A DNA stretch of 64,000 bases from Prochlorococcus sp. HOT208_60m_813O14 (GCA_002025945.1 MWOO01000188.1:62001-126000); one strand, 5' to 3'; shown: positions 32,424 to 43,665, numbered from the stretch's first letter. Numbers and translations are program-made. The notes: a model not told the origin generated them from the letters alone.

Positions 32424-33189
32424 GCCTTTCAGAATCTACCCATTCTTTTAATTTATCCTTGAATAATTTCTGTCCTTCGATAATTGGTTGGCAAAATGGA
32501 GGTTGATCATCAGTGAGGCCTAACAAATCTGCAGTAACTCTTACTTGCCCATCGCAATAATTACCTGCTCCGATACCTATTATGGGAATTGTTAAAGAAT
32601 TTTGTATTTCTTTAGCAAGCAAATCAGGAATATGTTCAAGAACAATTGAAAAACATCCTAATTCTTCAAGAATTGAAGCCTCTTTCTTGATTTTTTCTTG
32701 GCTTGCTAAGCTTTCTCCTTGTTTTTTAAATCCAATATTTAGATAGCTTTGTGGTGTAAGACCTATATGCCCCATAACAGGGATTCCCATTCTTATTAAT
32801 CTGGAAATAACTTTTTGTATTTCTGGTTCAGCTCCTTCTACTTTTACAGCTTTTGCATAAGTGCTCTGAATAATTTTCCCTGCATACTCAACAGCTTTAT
32901 CCTCTCCACATTGGTAAGTTAGAAAAGGCATATCTGAAACGACTAAAGGTTGTTCCTCAATTTTTTTCTTAAATCCTCTTGAAACAGCATTAGTATGATA
33001 AATTATGTTTTCTAAAGTTAATGGCAATGTCGATTTGTATCCTAAGCAGACCATTGCTAATGAATCTCCTACTAGTACGAGATCAACATTTGATTGCTCG
33101 GCAATGGATCCTGATATGGAGTCCCAAGCAGTTAGTGCAATGATTTTGCGAGATTTTTTTTTATAATTAACTAGGTCTGAAGGTAACAT
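32416..33189 (-). CDS. panB: 3-methyl-2-oxobutanoate hydroxymethyltransferase
   Basis: LVLVGDSLAMVCLGY, MGHIGLTPQS, IIGIGAGNYCDGQVRVTADLLGL. Confidence 0.96.
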   Translation of the reverse strand: MLPSDLVNYKKKSRKIIALTAWDSISGSIAEQSNVDLVLVGDSLAMVCLGYKSTLPLTLENIIYHTNAVSRGFKKKIEEQPLVVSDMPFLTYQCGEDKAVEYAGKIIQSTYAKAVKVEGAEPEIQKVISRLIRMGIPVMGHIGLTPQSYLNIGFKKQGESLASQEKIKKEASILEELGCFSIVLEHIPDLLAKEIQNSLTIPIIGIGAGNYCDGQVRVTADLLGLTDDQPPFCQPIIEGQKLFKDKLKEWVDSERLK

Positions 33190-33236
33190 AATAAATTTAT
33201 GTATCTTTTTTAATCAAGAATTGCTAATATGTTTTT

Positions 33237-33330
33237 GACTCGGCCTTTCGCGGTTTTAACGCCTAAACCTGGTCAGGACCGGAAGGTAGCAGCCACAAGG
33301 GATGCTTGAGGCAGGCGAGATAACCGAGTC
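33237..33330 (+). ncRNA. ffs: Small bacterial SRP RNA (4.5S-like)
   Basis: GACTCGG...CCGAGTC terminal stem with core GGTCAGGACCGGAAGGTAGCAGCCACAAGGGATGC (SRP helix 8). Confidence 0.95.
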
Positions 33331-33345
33331 ACTCTATTTTACCTT

Positions 33346-34461
33346 TTAACTTATATCTTTTTTATTTTGCCTTAATCTCAAAAACTCAGGAATACTGGCT
33401 CCTGATTCTTTATTTTCGGAAAAATTATATAAGGGTTGATTAGATAATCTGTTTTTTATTCTTTGCTGGTTTAATGGTTGGGTCATTTCAAATCCTGTGG
33501 CAATTACAGTAACTTGTATTTCCCCTTCCATTGCATCATCGACCACTGCACCAACAATAATATTTGCTTCTTGATCAACAACATCATAAATAATTTCAGA
33601 TGCGGAGGTCATGTCTTCTAAAGTCATGTCTTTGCCACCAGTAATATTTATAACGCAGCCTTTAGCTCCATCAATTCTAGCTGCTTCTAATAAAGGACTA
33701 TTCATTGCCGCCTGGGCTGCCTCTATAGCTCTCGATCTTCCTGAACCTATTCCTATTCCTAGAAGAGCAGTGCCAGCTTCCGTCATAACTGATCTTACGT
33801 CTGCAAAATCAACATTAACTAGTCCTGGGCAAGTGATTATGTCACTAATGCCTTTGACGCCCATTCTTAGGACATCATCAGCATTCCTAAATGCTTCTTG
33901 AAGGGGAGCTCCTGCTATAACGTCTTTTAATCGGTCATTTGGAATAACTATAAGAGTATCAACGTTTTCAGCTAGTCTTGCGATCCCCTCATCTGCTTGA
34001 CGCATTCTTCTTTTACCTTCAAAAGAAAAAGGTTTAGTTACTATACCTACTGTTAAAGCACCACTTTGTTTGGCTACTTCTGCAACTACGGGAGCTGCTC
34101 CTGTACCAGTTCCTCCACCCATTCCAGCTGCTATAAAAACCAGATCAGATCCTTCTAAAGCTTGTTGAAGCTCTTCTTTGGATTCTTCGGCTGCTTTTTG
34201 CCCAATACTTGGATTACCACCTGCACCTAAACCTCTAGTAAGGTTTTGTCCAAGTTGAACCCTACTCTCTGCAGAAGATTGTAGAAGGGCTTGTGCATCG
34301 GTATTGAGGACTCTAAATGAAACACCTTCTAGATCACTGTTTATCATTCTATTGACTGCATTACTGCCACCACCACCTACACCAATAACTTCTATTTTGG
34401 CGTTTTGGCTTGGAAGGATTTCTCTCGATTGATCAAAGTTTGGATTGTTACCGAAGCTCAT
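33346..34461 (-). CDS. ftsZ: Cell division protein FtsZ
   Basis: [35 protein letters not shown] tubulin signature. Confidence 0.98.
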   Translation of the reverse strand: MSFGNNPNFDQSREILPSQNAKIEVIGVGGGGSNAVNRMINSDLEGVSFRVLNTDAQALLQSSAESRVQLGQNLTRGLGAGGNPSIGQKAAEESKEELQQALEGSDLVFIAAGMGGGTGTGAAPVVAEVAKQSGALTVGIVTKPFSFEGKRRMRQADEGIARLAENVDTLIVIPNDRLKDVIAGAPLQEAFRNADDVLRMGVKGISDIITCPGLVNVDFADVRSVMTEAGTALLGIGIGSGRSRAIEAAQAAMNSPLLEAARIDGAKGCVINITGGKDMTLEDMTSASEIIYDVVDQEANIIVGAVVDDAMEGEIQVTVIATGFEMTQPLNQQRIKNRLSNQPLYNFSENKESGASIPEFLRLRQNKKDIS

Positions 34462-34641
34462 CTCTTAATTAGGAATCTAATATTAATATTGGGTGCATTA
34501 TGAACTTACTGAGCTCATCTGTAGGAATTTGTTGAGGAAAATCCTAAAAATATTTATTTATTAAATATTTTGTTTTGAATGCAAAACCCATATCAACACT
34601 ACAATAATAAAAAAAATTTACTCAAAATCATTTTTCAAATA

Positions 34642-35367
34642 TTAGGGTTTGAACACTTTTATTTTTGGTTTATTTGGATCAGTAAGATCAATATTATCTA
34701 TTTTCTCAGAAAAGTTATTTCTCTTAAATTCATTTTTTAAGTTACTGATTATTTGTAACTGATAGTTGATTAGATTTGGATTAAAGCCTAGTAATATAGT
34801 TTGTAAATCTTTTTCCTCAACAGTTAGAAAACCATTTGATGAAAAAGAAATTTTGACTATATCGAAATCATAATTTTCTTGGGCTATAAAAATTTTAGAT
34901 AATACCTTTTTGAATTTTTCTTTCCATCCAAAAACTTTTATCGTTAATCCTTTAAATTTTTTTTCTTCAACATTTTGTTTTTCGATGAAAATCCCATCTT
35001 TATCAATAAAGCCAAATATTTTTTCTTTATTCAATAATCTTTCGCCGTAAGCTATTGGTGTTCTTGTATTAACTTTGACTTTCAATCCAAAAGGAAATAA
35101 TTCTCTGTTAACAGAAATATTCTTGAGTGACAAATTTTGTTTTAACTCTTTTTCTAAAAAATACGTATTAATTAAAATTAATCTTATTGGAAATTTTAAA
35201 GATGAATTTTTTACAACATCTTTCTGTGAGAATAATTCACTTCCAGAAATTCTAATGTCCTTAATATTTACCTTTTTTAGTGTTTTTAGGCTTATTAAGC
35301 TTGTTGAAAATAAAAATAAAAGTAGTAATAAAAAGCTTCTATTGTTTATTTTTTGTTCGTATTTCAC
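34642..35367 (-). CDS. ftsQ: FtsQ/POTRA-type cell division protein
   Basis: N-terminal TM followed by POTRA-like VNIKDIRISGSELFSQKDVV...KVKVNTRTPIAYGE; upstream of ftsZ on the same strand. Confidence 0.75.
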   Translation of the reverse strand: MKYEQKINNRSFLLLLLFLFSTSLISLKTLKKVNIKDIRISGSELFSQKDVVKNSSLKFPIRLILINTYFLEKELKQNLSLKNISVNRELFPFGLKVKVNTRTPIAYGERLLNKEKIFGFIDKDGIFIEKQNVEEKKFKGLTIKVFGWKEKFKKVLSKIFIAQENYDFDIVKISFSSNGFLTVEEKDLQTILLGFNPNLINYQLQIISNLKNEFKRNNFSEKIDNIDLTDPNKPKIKVFKP

Positions 35368-35774
35368 AAATCACATCTAGCTTTTTCCATCAATTGCTCC
35401 ATCCATTCTCTGGCCTGGTCTGCATCTGAAAATGGCACATCCATTTCTTTCCCATCGCCTACTAATCTCAACCTGCATTTCCCTTGAGATTCATTTGTAA
35501 GGGGAGCTTCTCCTGAAGTTAGAGCCATTAATTCAACTAACTCTAGTTTCTTAATTGTGAAACTATCTTTTTCTTCAAATGTACCAGCTTCAAATGCACT
35601 CCACTTTAATTCCCCATCTTTTAAGGATGCTGCACCTGAACTATCTAACTTGCAAAGTTCAGAACCACTGGCCCAGTTCCTAAAAAGATTTTGCCTTCTT
35701 CTTTCTAACCATCCTAGAGCAGTTAATAATATAAAGATAAAAAGCAATGGTAACCAAAGAAGTCCATGCAACAT
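35364..35774 (-). CDS. Conserved hypothetical membrane-anchored cyanobacterial protein
   Basis: One N-terminal TM, 136 aa, within the ddl-ftsQ-ftsZ string. Confidence 0.7.
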   Translation of the reverse strand: MLHGLLWLPLLFIFILLTALGWLERRRQNLFRNWASGSELCKLDSSGAASLKDGELKWSAFEAGTFEEKDSFTIKKLELVELMALTSGEAPLTNESQGKCRLRLVGDGKEMDVPFSDADQAREWMEQLMEKARCDL

Positions 35775-35784
35775 TTGATTTGAA

Positions 35785-36831
35785 TTATAAATCTAGAGAT
35801 ATATCTACTAGTTTAGCCACAAGTTGTTCAATATTTAAACCTGAAGCTTTCCAAAGCATTGGAAACATACTGTTTTTTGTAAAACCAGGTATTGTATTTA
35901 TTTCATTTAACAAAATTTTATTTGAAGATTTTTCTAAAAAGAAATCTACTCTTGCAAAACCGAAAATATTTAGTGCTTTACAACTTTGAATAGCAATTTC
36001 TTTAATTTCTTTTGTAACTTTAGAATCTATTTCAGCTGGGATAGTTATTTGATTATCTGAGTAATATTTTGAATCGTAATCATACCAATCACTTTCATAA
36101 ATTACTTCGCCTATCTCTGAGCTTAAGAGTTTTGACTTCCCAATTATTCCGCATTCAATCTCCCTTACTTCTAAACCTTCCTCTACTAGGATTCTTTGAT
36201 CTATTCCCCAAGCCTTTTCTAAAGCTTGTAATATTTCTGATTCATTTTTGACTTTGGAGATGCCAAGAGATGATCCGGAGTTCGATGGTTTAACAAAAAC
36301 AGGAAATTTTAATTTTTTTAAAATTTCATTAATTATTTTATTTTTTACTTCCTTATCATTGAGATCTTCATTTTGAAAAACTAGATAATTAACTTGTGGA
36401 AGTTTAAGATTTGAGAAAATTGTTTTCATCAAAATTTTATCCATTCCAAGTGCAGAGCCAATAATTCCACATCCGACTAAAGGCTTCTTTGTAAATCTAA
36501 GTAAGCCATGAATTGATCCGTCTTCACCATTAAATCCATGCAAAAGAGGAAACCAAACATCAATATTTTGAAATTCAATTCCATCAAGGAAGTTAATTTT
36601 TTTCTGATTAAAAATTTCTTGTTTATTTGTTTTATTGTTTTCAATTCTACCGATTAGTATCTTTTCTGAGAGATGACTATCAAGCCAATCTCCATATTTG
36701 TTTATGTAAAAGGTTTTAACTGTGTAGCGTTCTTTGTTTATTTCTGAATTAAATGCTTGAAAAACTGTTTTTGCAGAGGATATCGATACTTCATGCTCAT
36801 TGGAATTCCCACCAAATATAAACCAATACAT
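35785..36831 (-). CDS. ddl: D-alanine--D-alanine ligase
   Basis: FGGNSNEHEVSISSA, LHGFNGEDGSIHGLL, VFVKPSNSGSSLGISKV, LNEINTIPGFT. Confidence 0.97.
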   Translation of the reverse strand: MYWFIFGGNSNEHEVSISSAKTVFQAFNSEINKERYTVKTFYINKYGDWLDSHLSEKILIGRIENNKTNKQEIFNQKKINFLDGIEFQNIDVWFPLLHGFNGEDGSIHGLLRFTKKPLVGCGIIGSALGMDKILMKTIFSNLKLPQVNYLVFQNEDLNDKEVKNKIINEILKKLKFPVFVKPSNSGSSLGISKVKNESEILQALEKAWGIDQRILVEEGLEVREIECGIIGKSKLLSSEIGEVIYESDWYDYDSKYYSDNQITIPAEIDSKVTKEIKEIAIQSCKALNIFGFARVDFFLEKSSNKILLNEINTIPGFTKNSMFPMLWKASGLNIEQLVAKLVDISLDL

Positions 36832-36851
36832 TTTTTTTGCCCCCCTATCAT

Positions 36852-38255
36852 TTAAAAAGATTTTAAATAAAGTTCTCCTGTTAAAGAAAAAGGTCTTGCT
36901 TCATTTATTTTGACATCTATCTCATCTCCCAATGAAAAATTAAAATTAATGTTTTTGGGAATCTCTACGAAAGTTAATCTATTTGTTCTAGTTCTACCCA
37001 TAATTTGCGAGGAATTTTTTGGATTTAAACCCTCAATTAAAACGCTTTCAACATTGTTGATGTATCTTTGATTTCTGGTCCGAGCAGTTTTTTCGACTAA
37101 ATCATTAATTTCTTGTAATCTAGCTTTTTTTACCACTTCAGAAAGTTGATTCGACCAAACTGCTGCAGGCGTATTTGGTCTTGGAGAATATGCTGCCGTA
37201 TTTACTTGATCAAAACCAATTTCTGATATTAGCTTTAATGTATCTTGATATTGTTGTTCGGTTTCTCCTGGGAAAGCAACTATTGCGTCAGCTGTGATTG
37301 ATGCATCTGGCATTAATGACCTTATATTCTCGATAATATTTTTATACTTTTTAATAGTATATCCCCTTGACATTTGTTTTAAGATTTCATCATTTCCGCT
37401 TTGGAAGGGAATATGGAAATGTTCGCAGACTTTATCAAGTTCATAACAAGCTTGAATCAACCTTTTTGAAAAATATCTTGGATGACTAGTAGCAAATCTT
37501 ATTCTGCGAATTCCTTTAACATCATGAATATAATATAAAAGATCAGTTAGAGTATTCTCTTTTCTCCCCTCTTTTGTAGTTCCTGGAAGGTCTCTACCAT
37601 AAGCATCAATATTTTGACCCAAAAGAGTAATTTCTTTAAAGTTATCATGAGCTAATTTTTGGATCTCACTTTTTATCGCATTTGGATATCTTGATTGCTC
37701 TTTTCCTCTTACAGAGGGGACTACACAATATGAACATCTTTCATTACATCCATAAATGATATTAACCCAGCCACAAATAGAGCTTTCTCTTCTGGCACTC
37801 GTTATGTCTTCAGAAATGAAGGTTTCTTCTGTAGCGGCAACTTGATTTCCTAAATCAACTTTTCCCAGAAGATTCTCAAGATTATTTACGTGTTGAGGCC
37901 CCATAACAAGATCAAGTTCTGGGACTCTTCTTAATAAGGACTCTCCCTCTTGCTGCGCAAGACAACCTGCAACAACAAGTTTTAAGTTGGGTGTTTTGTG
38001 CTTTCTTTTTGCTTGTCTTCCTAGAAAGCTATAAACTTTTTGCTCCGCATTATCTCTGATTGTGCATGTATTGTACAAGACCAAATCTGCATTTAATTCA
38101 TTATCTGCTCTGGTATATCCCATCTTCTCTAATGTCCCAGCCATTCTCTCAGAATCAGCCTTGTTCATTTGGCATCCAAATGTGGTTATCCAATAACTGC
38201 CAGTAGTTGAATTCTTTTGAGATTGTTTTTCGCCTGATTTTGTTTTTGTTAGCAC
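36852..38255 (-). CDS. miaB: tRNA-2-methylthio-N6-dimethylallyladenosine synthase
   Basis: [38 protein letters not shown] (CxxxCxxC), TRAM tail. Confidence 0.97.
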   Translation of the reverse strand: MLTKTKSGEKQSQKNSTTGSYWITTFGCQMNKADSERMAGTLEKMGYTRADNELNADLVLYNTCTIRDNAEQKVYSFLGRQAKRKHKTPNLKLVVAGCLAQQEGESLLRRVPELDLVMGPQHVNNLENLLGKVDLGNQVAATEETFISEDITSARRESSICGWVNIIYGCNERCSYCVVPSVRGKEQSRYPNAIKSEIQKLAHDNFKEITLLGQNIDAYGRDLPGTTKEGRKENTLTDLLYYIHDVKGIRRIRFATSHPRYFSKRLIQACYELDKVCEHFHIPFQSGNDEILKQMSRGYTIKKYKNIIENIRSLMPDASITADAIVAFPGETEQQYQDTLKLISEIGFDQVNTAAYSPRPNTPAAVWSNQLSEVVKKARLQEINDLVEKTARTRNQRYINNVESVLIEGLNPKNSSQIMGRTRTNRLTFVEIPKNINFNFSLGDEIDVKINEARPFSLTGELYLKSF

Positions 38256-38327
38256 TTTGCTAGGAATTTTTTATGATTCTTTAATTCAAAATTACAAGTT
38301 AAATAATTTTGCTGCAATATTTTTGAG

Positions 38328-38401
38328 GGCGAGCGAGGGGATTCGAACCCCCGAATAGCGGCGCCACAAGCCGCTGCCTTAACCACTTGGCGACGCCCGC
38401 C
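38328..38401 (-). tRNA. tRNA-His(GUG)
   Basis: Minus strand GGCGGGCGTCGCCAAGTGGTTAAGGC..GCGGC-TTGTGGC-GCCGC..GGTTCGAATCC; anticodon GTG; extra G-1 opposite C73. Confidence 0.95.
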
Positions 38402-38532
38402 GCACATTTATAAATCTAACAACTCAAGGGTAACTTTACATAGTTATTTTATCTTTTAGCGAAATTTGAATTATTTTCTAATTCAGTAAAGTTTTCTAAT
38501 GTTTTAAAATAAAAGAAAATTAAAATAAAAAT

Positions 38533-39768
38533 TTGAGTAATTCTGGCACAGCTGAGGTTCTTATTCCCAGAAGCCTTTGTTTAATAGAAGATTTTGATAA
38601 CCTCATTATTGATGTAGAGGATTTATGTTCAGTTTCCATAAGTTGGGAGGATGGATTAGTTTCTGAGTTAAGGCCCTTAGAAAATAAAGTTACAAAACCA
38701 AAAAATATTTTATTTCCAAGATTTGTTGAAACGCACTCGCATTTTGATAAATCATTTATATGGGCAGAATTTCCTAATCTGGAATCAAACTATGGAGGCG
38801 CATTATCAGTAAATCTTGAAGAACATAAAACTAGAACTATAGAAAAGGTTCTTGAAAGAGTTGAGAAATCTTTAAAACTTGCCATACAAAACGGATACCG
38901 AGCTATTAGAAGTCATATTGATACATACAAAAGTCAATCTATTGATATTTGGATTGAACTTTTTGAATTACAAAAAAAATTTTCATCTGAGTTGACTCTA
39001 CAATTCGTTGCTCTAGCTCCATTGGAATTCTGGGATACAGCTAATGGAGAAGAGTTGGCAAAAATATTGTCCTCTAATGGAGGTATTTTAGGAGGTGTTA
39101 TTGTACCCCCTTTTAATAAAAAAATTATAAGCAAATTTCTTGCAAAGATGCTTCTCCTTGCTAGTAAATATAAATTAGAAATTGATTTGCATATAGATGA
39201 GTCAAGTATTGAGCCTGGAGCGGGAATAAAAGTTTTATTAGAAACAATCGAAAATTTAAAAATTAATAGTATTCCAATCACATGTAGTCATTTGAGTAGT
39301 CTTATTTATCTAAGTCATAGAGAGATTTTAAATTTAGGGGAAAAATTGACTGAGAAAAATATTAAGGTTATTGCTTTACCCCTAACAAATTTTTGGCTGC
39401 TCAATCGAAGTAATAAAAATACATCACTACAAAGACCAGTTGCGCCAATAAAGCAATTACAAAAATCGCATGTTGATGTATCTCTGGGGACTGATAACGT
39501 TCAAGACCCTTGGTACCCATTTGGTAATTTTGATCCTTTTTATATGTTGTCTTGCTCTATACCTATGCTTCAACTAAATCCCTGGGACAGAATGACTCTA
39601 TCTTCTATTTTTTTAGCTCCAAGCAGATTATTAAACTTAAAATGGGATGGTTTAATTAAAAAGGGTTGTCCTGCTGACTTTGTGATTTTAGATGCACAAA
39701 GATGGGCAGATGTTTTTTCGAGTACCTTAAAGAGAAAAGTGTTTATAAAAGGCGATTTATATTGCTAA
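38533..39768 (+). CDS. Cytosine deaminase-like amidohydrolase
   Basis: LFPRFVETHSHFDKSFIW, DLHIDES, SLGTDNVQDPWYPFGNFDP (CodA-like metal ligands); TTG start. Confidence 0.85.
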   Translation: MSNSGTAEVLIPRSLCLIEDFDNLIIDVEDLCSVSISWEDGLVSELRPLENKVTKPKNILFPRFVETHSHFDKSFIWAEFPNLESNYGGALSVNLEEHKTRTIEKVLERVEKSLKLAIQNGYRAIRSHIDTYKSQSIDIWIELFELQKKFSSELTLQFVALAPLEFWDTANGEELAKILSSNGGILGGVIVPPFNKKIISKFLAKMLLLASKYKLEIDLHIDESSIEPGAGIKVLLETIENLKINSIPITCSHLSSLIYLSHREILNLGEKLTEKNIKVIALPLTNFWLLNRSNKNTSLQRPVAPIKQLQKSHVDVSLGTDNVQDPWYPFGNFDPFYMLSCSIPMLQLNPWDRMTLSSIFLAPSRLLNLKWDGLIKKGCPADFVILDAQRWADVFSSTLKRKVFIKGDLYC

Positions 39769-39806
39769 TCGGCTAATTTATATACAAAACAATAAAAATT
39801 TTATTA

Positions 39807-41162
39807 ATGAAATCAAATAGTCTCAGATTTATAGACAAATTTAGGGAAGTCAACAACTTAGAGATTATTGAAAGCCAATCTGACATAAGAAGACTTTCAA
39901 AAGATTTTTATAACTACTCTCCAATCCTTACTGAAAAATTAGACGAATGTATTGCTGATTTGGTGGTAAGACCTAGTGATCACAAAGCGGTAAAGGAAGT
40001 AGCAGAAATTTGTTGGGAATTTTCTATCCCAATTACTTTAAGGGGTTCAGGTACAGGTAATTATGGACAAGCTGTCCCATTGTTTAAAGGAGTTGTAATG
40101 CAGATGAGTCACTTTAATAAGTTAGAAGAATTTGATCCAGATACAGGTTTTGTAAAAGTACAGTCTGGCTGTGTTATGGGAGATTTGAATAAACAATTAG
40201 AGAAATATGGAAGGGAATTGAGATTGCTTCCTAGTACTTGGAGAACTGCAACAATTGGAGGTTTTATTGCAGGTGGATCAGGAGGTATTGGGTCTATTAG
40301 GTGGGGATTTTTAAGAGATCCAGGAAATCTTATTGGTTTAGAGGCAGTAACGATGAATGAAAAACCTGTATTATTAAAGTTTGATGCTGAAGAATCCGAA
40401 CCTCTAAATCATGCTTATGGGACTAATGGAATAATTACTTCTTTATTACTTGCTACTGATATCAAACGTAAGTGGTATTCAATAGTTATCGACTGTATTG
40501 AATTTGAAAAAACAATAGAAATATTGAAAACTCTTACGAGCGCAGCAATTGATCTGAAATTAGGAGCAATTCTTGAAGAAGAAATTGTAGATCAAATGCC
40601 AAAATGGTTTAAAAGTAACTCCAGAAGTCACAAGATATTAATTCAATCTACTCTTGGAGGAATAAAAACTATTGAGCTAATTTGTAAAAAATTTAAAGTC
40701 GAATCTACCCTACTTGGGGAAGAAGAAAAGCTCGTCAATGGAATTTCTGAAGTCGTATGGAATCATACAACTCTTCATATGAGGTCTAGGGATAAAAATT
40801 GGACGTATTTACAGATGCTTTTGCCTCTTAATAATGAACTAGAATTAATTAATTTTTTGAGAAAAAAATGGGGTAGAAAAGTTCTTTGGCATTTAGAGGC
40901 AGTTTCTCAACAAGGATCACCGCGATTAGCGGCTTTGCCTGTATTAAAGTGGAATGGGGCAGAAGAACTAAATGAAATAATGGAGGATTGCAAGAAACTT
41001 GGTGCTTTTATTTTTAATCCTCATGTTTTAACAGTTGAAGGCGGAGGTCTCGGAGTGGTGGATGCAGATCAAGTAAAAGCGAAATTAAGATTTGATCCTA
41101 AAGGGCTATTAAATCCAGGAAAATTGGAAGGTTGGGAAGTAAAAGAACAATTTAAAATTTAA
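39807..41162 (+). CDS. FAD-binding (GlcD/PCMH-type) oxidoreductase
   Basis: PITLRGSGTGNYGQAVPLFKGVVMQM, SGCVMGDLNKQL, TIGGFIAGGSGGIGSIRWG, FDPKGLLNPGKL. Confidence 0.9.
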   Translation: MKSNSLRFIDKFREVNNLEIIESQSDIRRLSKDFYNYSPILTEKLDECIADLVVRPSDHKAVKEVAEICWEFSIPITLRGSGTGNYGQAVPLFKGVVMQMSHFNKLEEFDPDTGFVKVQSGCVMGDLNKQLEKYGRELRLLPSTWRTATIGGFIAGGSGGIGSIRWGFLRDPGNLIGLEAVTMNEKPVLLKFDAEESEPLNHAYGTNGIITSLLLATDIKRKWYSIVIDCIEFEKTIEILKTLTSAAIDLKLGAILEEEIVDQMPKWFKSNSRSHKILIQSTLGGIKTIELICKKFKVESTLLGEEEKLVNGISEVVWNHTTLHMRSRDKNWTYLQMLLPLNNELELINFLRKKWGRKVLWHLEAVSQQGSPRLAALPVLKWNGAEELNEIMEDCKKLGAFIFNPHVLTVEGGGLGVVDADQVKAKLRFDPKGLLNPGKLEGWEVKEQFKI

Positions 41163-42391
41163 CATTTCTGTTTATTCGCAAATTTAATAAATTCAGCAAC
41201 TAAAAAAATAGAACCTGTTAGAACAGGATGATTAGGTGGCCATTTTTCCAGGGAAAATAAATACTCAATGGCAAGTTCAAATGTTTTAAATTCAATTGTT
41301 TTTTGAAAGTCAATTTCTTTAATCTGAGAAAGATCATTTAATTGCCAACTAGGTTGGTTTGGAACTGGCACAAGTAATAAGCGATCATTTTTCTTTAGAA
41401 GTGTTTTTAAAATTGCGTAAATATCTTTTTGTCTTTGGACACCTAAAATCCAATAAATTCCTTTATCTTCATTCTCCCAATTACTTCGCTCATTAGAGAG
41501 TGCTATTGCAGCAGGATAATTATGCGCACAATCTACAAGAATTTCTTTGTTGTAATAATTTATTATTTCTAGCCTTCCGTTCCAAGTTGTTTTTTTAAGA
41601 CCTTCAGATATGTGTTTTTCTTTGATATTAAATCCCAAATTATTGAGCGCTTCAATTGCTCCAACTGCTACTGAAGCATTTTGCTTTTGAAAAATCCCTT
41701 TTAATCCAAGCTCATAGCTTTTTGAAATTGAATCTTTCCAAATAATTTCTGCTCCTACCTCTTTAACTTTTTTGTTTATTAAATTTTCAACTTCACTATT
41801 TTGATTGCATGAGATGACAATTGAGTTTTTCTCAATAACTGCTAATTTTTCTTCGGCAATTTTTTCAATCGTATCTCCAAGAAATTCTTTATGGTCTAAG
41901 CCAATATTCCCAATAGCAATGATTGGTCTAGATTTATGGGCTGTTGTCGCGTCTAATCGTCCCCCTAATCCAGCTTCAAGAATGAGTAATTCCACTTTTT
42001 TATGGTCAAAAAAATTTAGTGCGCAGCAAATAATTTTTTCAAAAGGAGTTAATTCAAATGTTGAAAATTTTTTTTCTATTAATCTAAAGATTTTTTCAAA
42101 ATCAGTTTTATTAATATTTTTTTTATTAATTCTAATCCTCTCGCATACATCCAAAAGATGAGGAGATGTCGTTACACCGAAATTCCTTTTACCTTCAAAA
42201 AGTATACTTTCCAAATATGCCGCGATTGATCCTTTCCCATTGGTTCCAATAATCTGTATCGCAGGGATATTCTCGCAAGGATTACCAAGTTCTTGAAGTA
42301 CTTTTTTAATTCTTGATAAACCTAACTTGATATTATCCCTTTCATATTTCGGAGATAATAATTCAAAGGTTTTTAAATTTGCATTTTTCAA
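41159..42391 (-). CDS. folC: Folylpolyglutamate synthase / dihydrofolate synthase
   Basis: IQIIGTNGKGSIAAYLE, TSPHLLDVCERIRIN, LEAGLGGRLDATTAH. Confidence 0.95.
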   Translation of the reverse strand: MKNANLKTFELLSPKYERDNIKLGLSRIKKVLQELGNPCENIPAIQIIGTNGKGSIAAYLESILFEGKRNFGVTTSPHLLDVCERIRINKKNINKTDFEKIFRLIEKKFSTFELTPFEKIICCALNFFDHKKVELLILEAGLGGRLDATTAHKSRPIIAIGNIGLDHKEFLGDTIEKIAEEKLAVIEKNSIVISCNQNSEVENLINKKVKEVGAEIIWKDSISKSYELGLKGIFQKQNASVAVGAIEALNNLGFNIKEKHISEGLKKTTWNGRLEIINYYNKEILVDCAHNYPAAIALSNERSNWENEDKGIYWILGVQRQKDIYAILKTLLKKNDRLLLVPVPNQPSWQLNDLSQIKEIDFQKTIEFKTFELAIEYLFSLEKWPPNHPVLTGSIFLVAEFIKFANKQKC

Positions 42392-42402
42392 AATTTTAAT
42401 TG

Positions 42403-43578
42403 CTATAACTTTTCAAAAATTGAATTTAGCTTATCCAAAAGAATATTAATTTCTCTTCGAGAAATAACTAATGGTGGGACAATCCTTACAACATTTCCTC
42501 CTGCAGGAACTACCAGTAATCCTTTATCAAAAGCTTTTAATGTAATTTTTTTTGCATCAGCATAATCATCATTTATCACAAGACCTTGCATTAAACCTAA
42601 ACCTCTTTTCCCGCTTATAATAGTTGGAAATTTTTTTGACAATTCTTCAAACCCAGCACTTAATTGTTCCCCTCTTAGATAAACATTATTGATAATATTT
42701 CTTCTATTTATTTCTTCTAATACAGTTAGGGCAGCTTTACAAGCGAATGGGTTCCCTCCAAAAGTGCTTGCATGATCCCCTGGAGAAAAAATGTTGGCTT
42801 TTTCTTTTACCAATAATGCTCCAATTGCATGACCTCCTCCTAATCCTTTAGCAAGGGTGAATCCATCAGGTTCAATTCCTAAATTCTCATAACCCCACAT
42901 TTTCCCAGTTCGACCTACTCCACTTTGGACCTCATCTAAAATGAGAAGAGAATTATATTTATCACATATTTCTCTCAGGCTTTTAAAAAATATTTTACTT
43001 CCAGGAATTACGCCGCCTTCGCCTTGTATTGGTTCAACTAAAACGCCGGAAATTTTTTGATCATTATTTTCACACTCTTCAAATAATTTTTTTACCGAAT
43101 CAAAATTGTTAAATTTAAAAAATTTGAACCCTTGAATCATTGGTTCGAAACCTTTTTGATATTTTGGTTGTCCAGTGGCACTCAAGGCCGCAAGCGTCCT
43201 TCCATGGAAGCTGGACTCTGCTGCAAGAATAATTGATTCTTTACCTTTATTGGTTTTATTTCCATATTTTTTAATTAATTTAATTGCTGATTCATTTGCT
43301 TCCGCACCACTATTACAGAAGAATACGCTTTTGGCACAACTCATATTCGTTAAAGTTCTGCTTAATTGTTCTTGTTCTTCAATGTTGTAGAGATTAGAAA
43401 TGTGCTGAATCTTTTTTAGTTGAGTTGATAACCTTCTTCTTAAAACTCTGTCGCTATGTCCAAGACTACAAGTTGCTATACCAGCGACTGCATCAAGATA
43501 CCTTTTACCTGTTTTGTCCCATAGCCAACAACCTTTTCCTTTTTTGAAAGTTACATCGAATCGACTATAGGTATTCAT
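42403..43578 (-). CDS. argD: Acetylornithine aminotransferase
   Basis: KRYLDAVAGIATCSLGH, FCNSGAEANESAIKL, LDEVQSGVGRTGK. Start set at MNTYSRFD (43578); the track's longer N-terminus translates the tRNA-Leu gene. Confidence 0.96.
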   Translation of the reverse strand: MNTYSRFDVTFKKGKGCWLWDKTGKRYLDAVAGIATCSLGHSDRVLRRRLSTQLKKIQHISNLYNIEEQEQLSRTLTNMSCAKSVFFCNSGAEANESAIKLIKKYGNKTNKGKESIILAAESSFHGRTLAALSATGQPKYQKGFEPMIQGFKFFKFNNFDSVKKLFEECENNDQKISGVLVEPIQGEGGVIPGSKIFFKSLREICDKYNSLLILDEVQSGVGRTGKMWGYENLGIEPDGFTLAKGLGGGHAIGALLVKEKANIFSPGDHASTFGGNPFACKAALTVLEEINRRNIINNVYLRGEQLSAGFEELSKKFPTIISGKRGLGLMQGLVINDDYADAKKITLKAFDKGLLVVPAGGNVVRIVPPLVISRREINILLDKLNSIFEKL

Positions 43579-43583
43579 TAAAG

Positions 43584-43665
43584 TGGGAGCGGTCGGACTT
43601 GAACCGACATACCCGAAGGTGCCGCATTTTGAGTGCGGTGCGTCTACCAATTCCACCACGCCTCC
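43584..43665 (-). tRNA. tRNA-Leu(CAA)
   Basis: Minus strand GGAGGCGTGGTGGAATTGGTAGACGCA CCGCA-CTCAAAA-TGCGG, class II variable arm ACCTTCGGGT, GGTTCAAGTCC T-arm. Confidence 0.9.
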
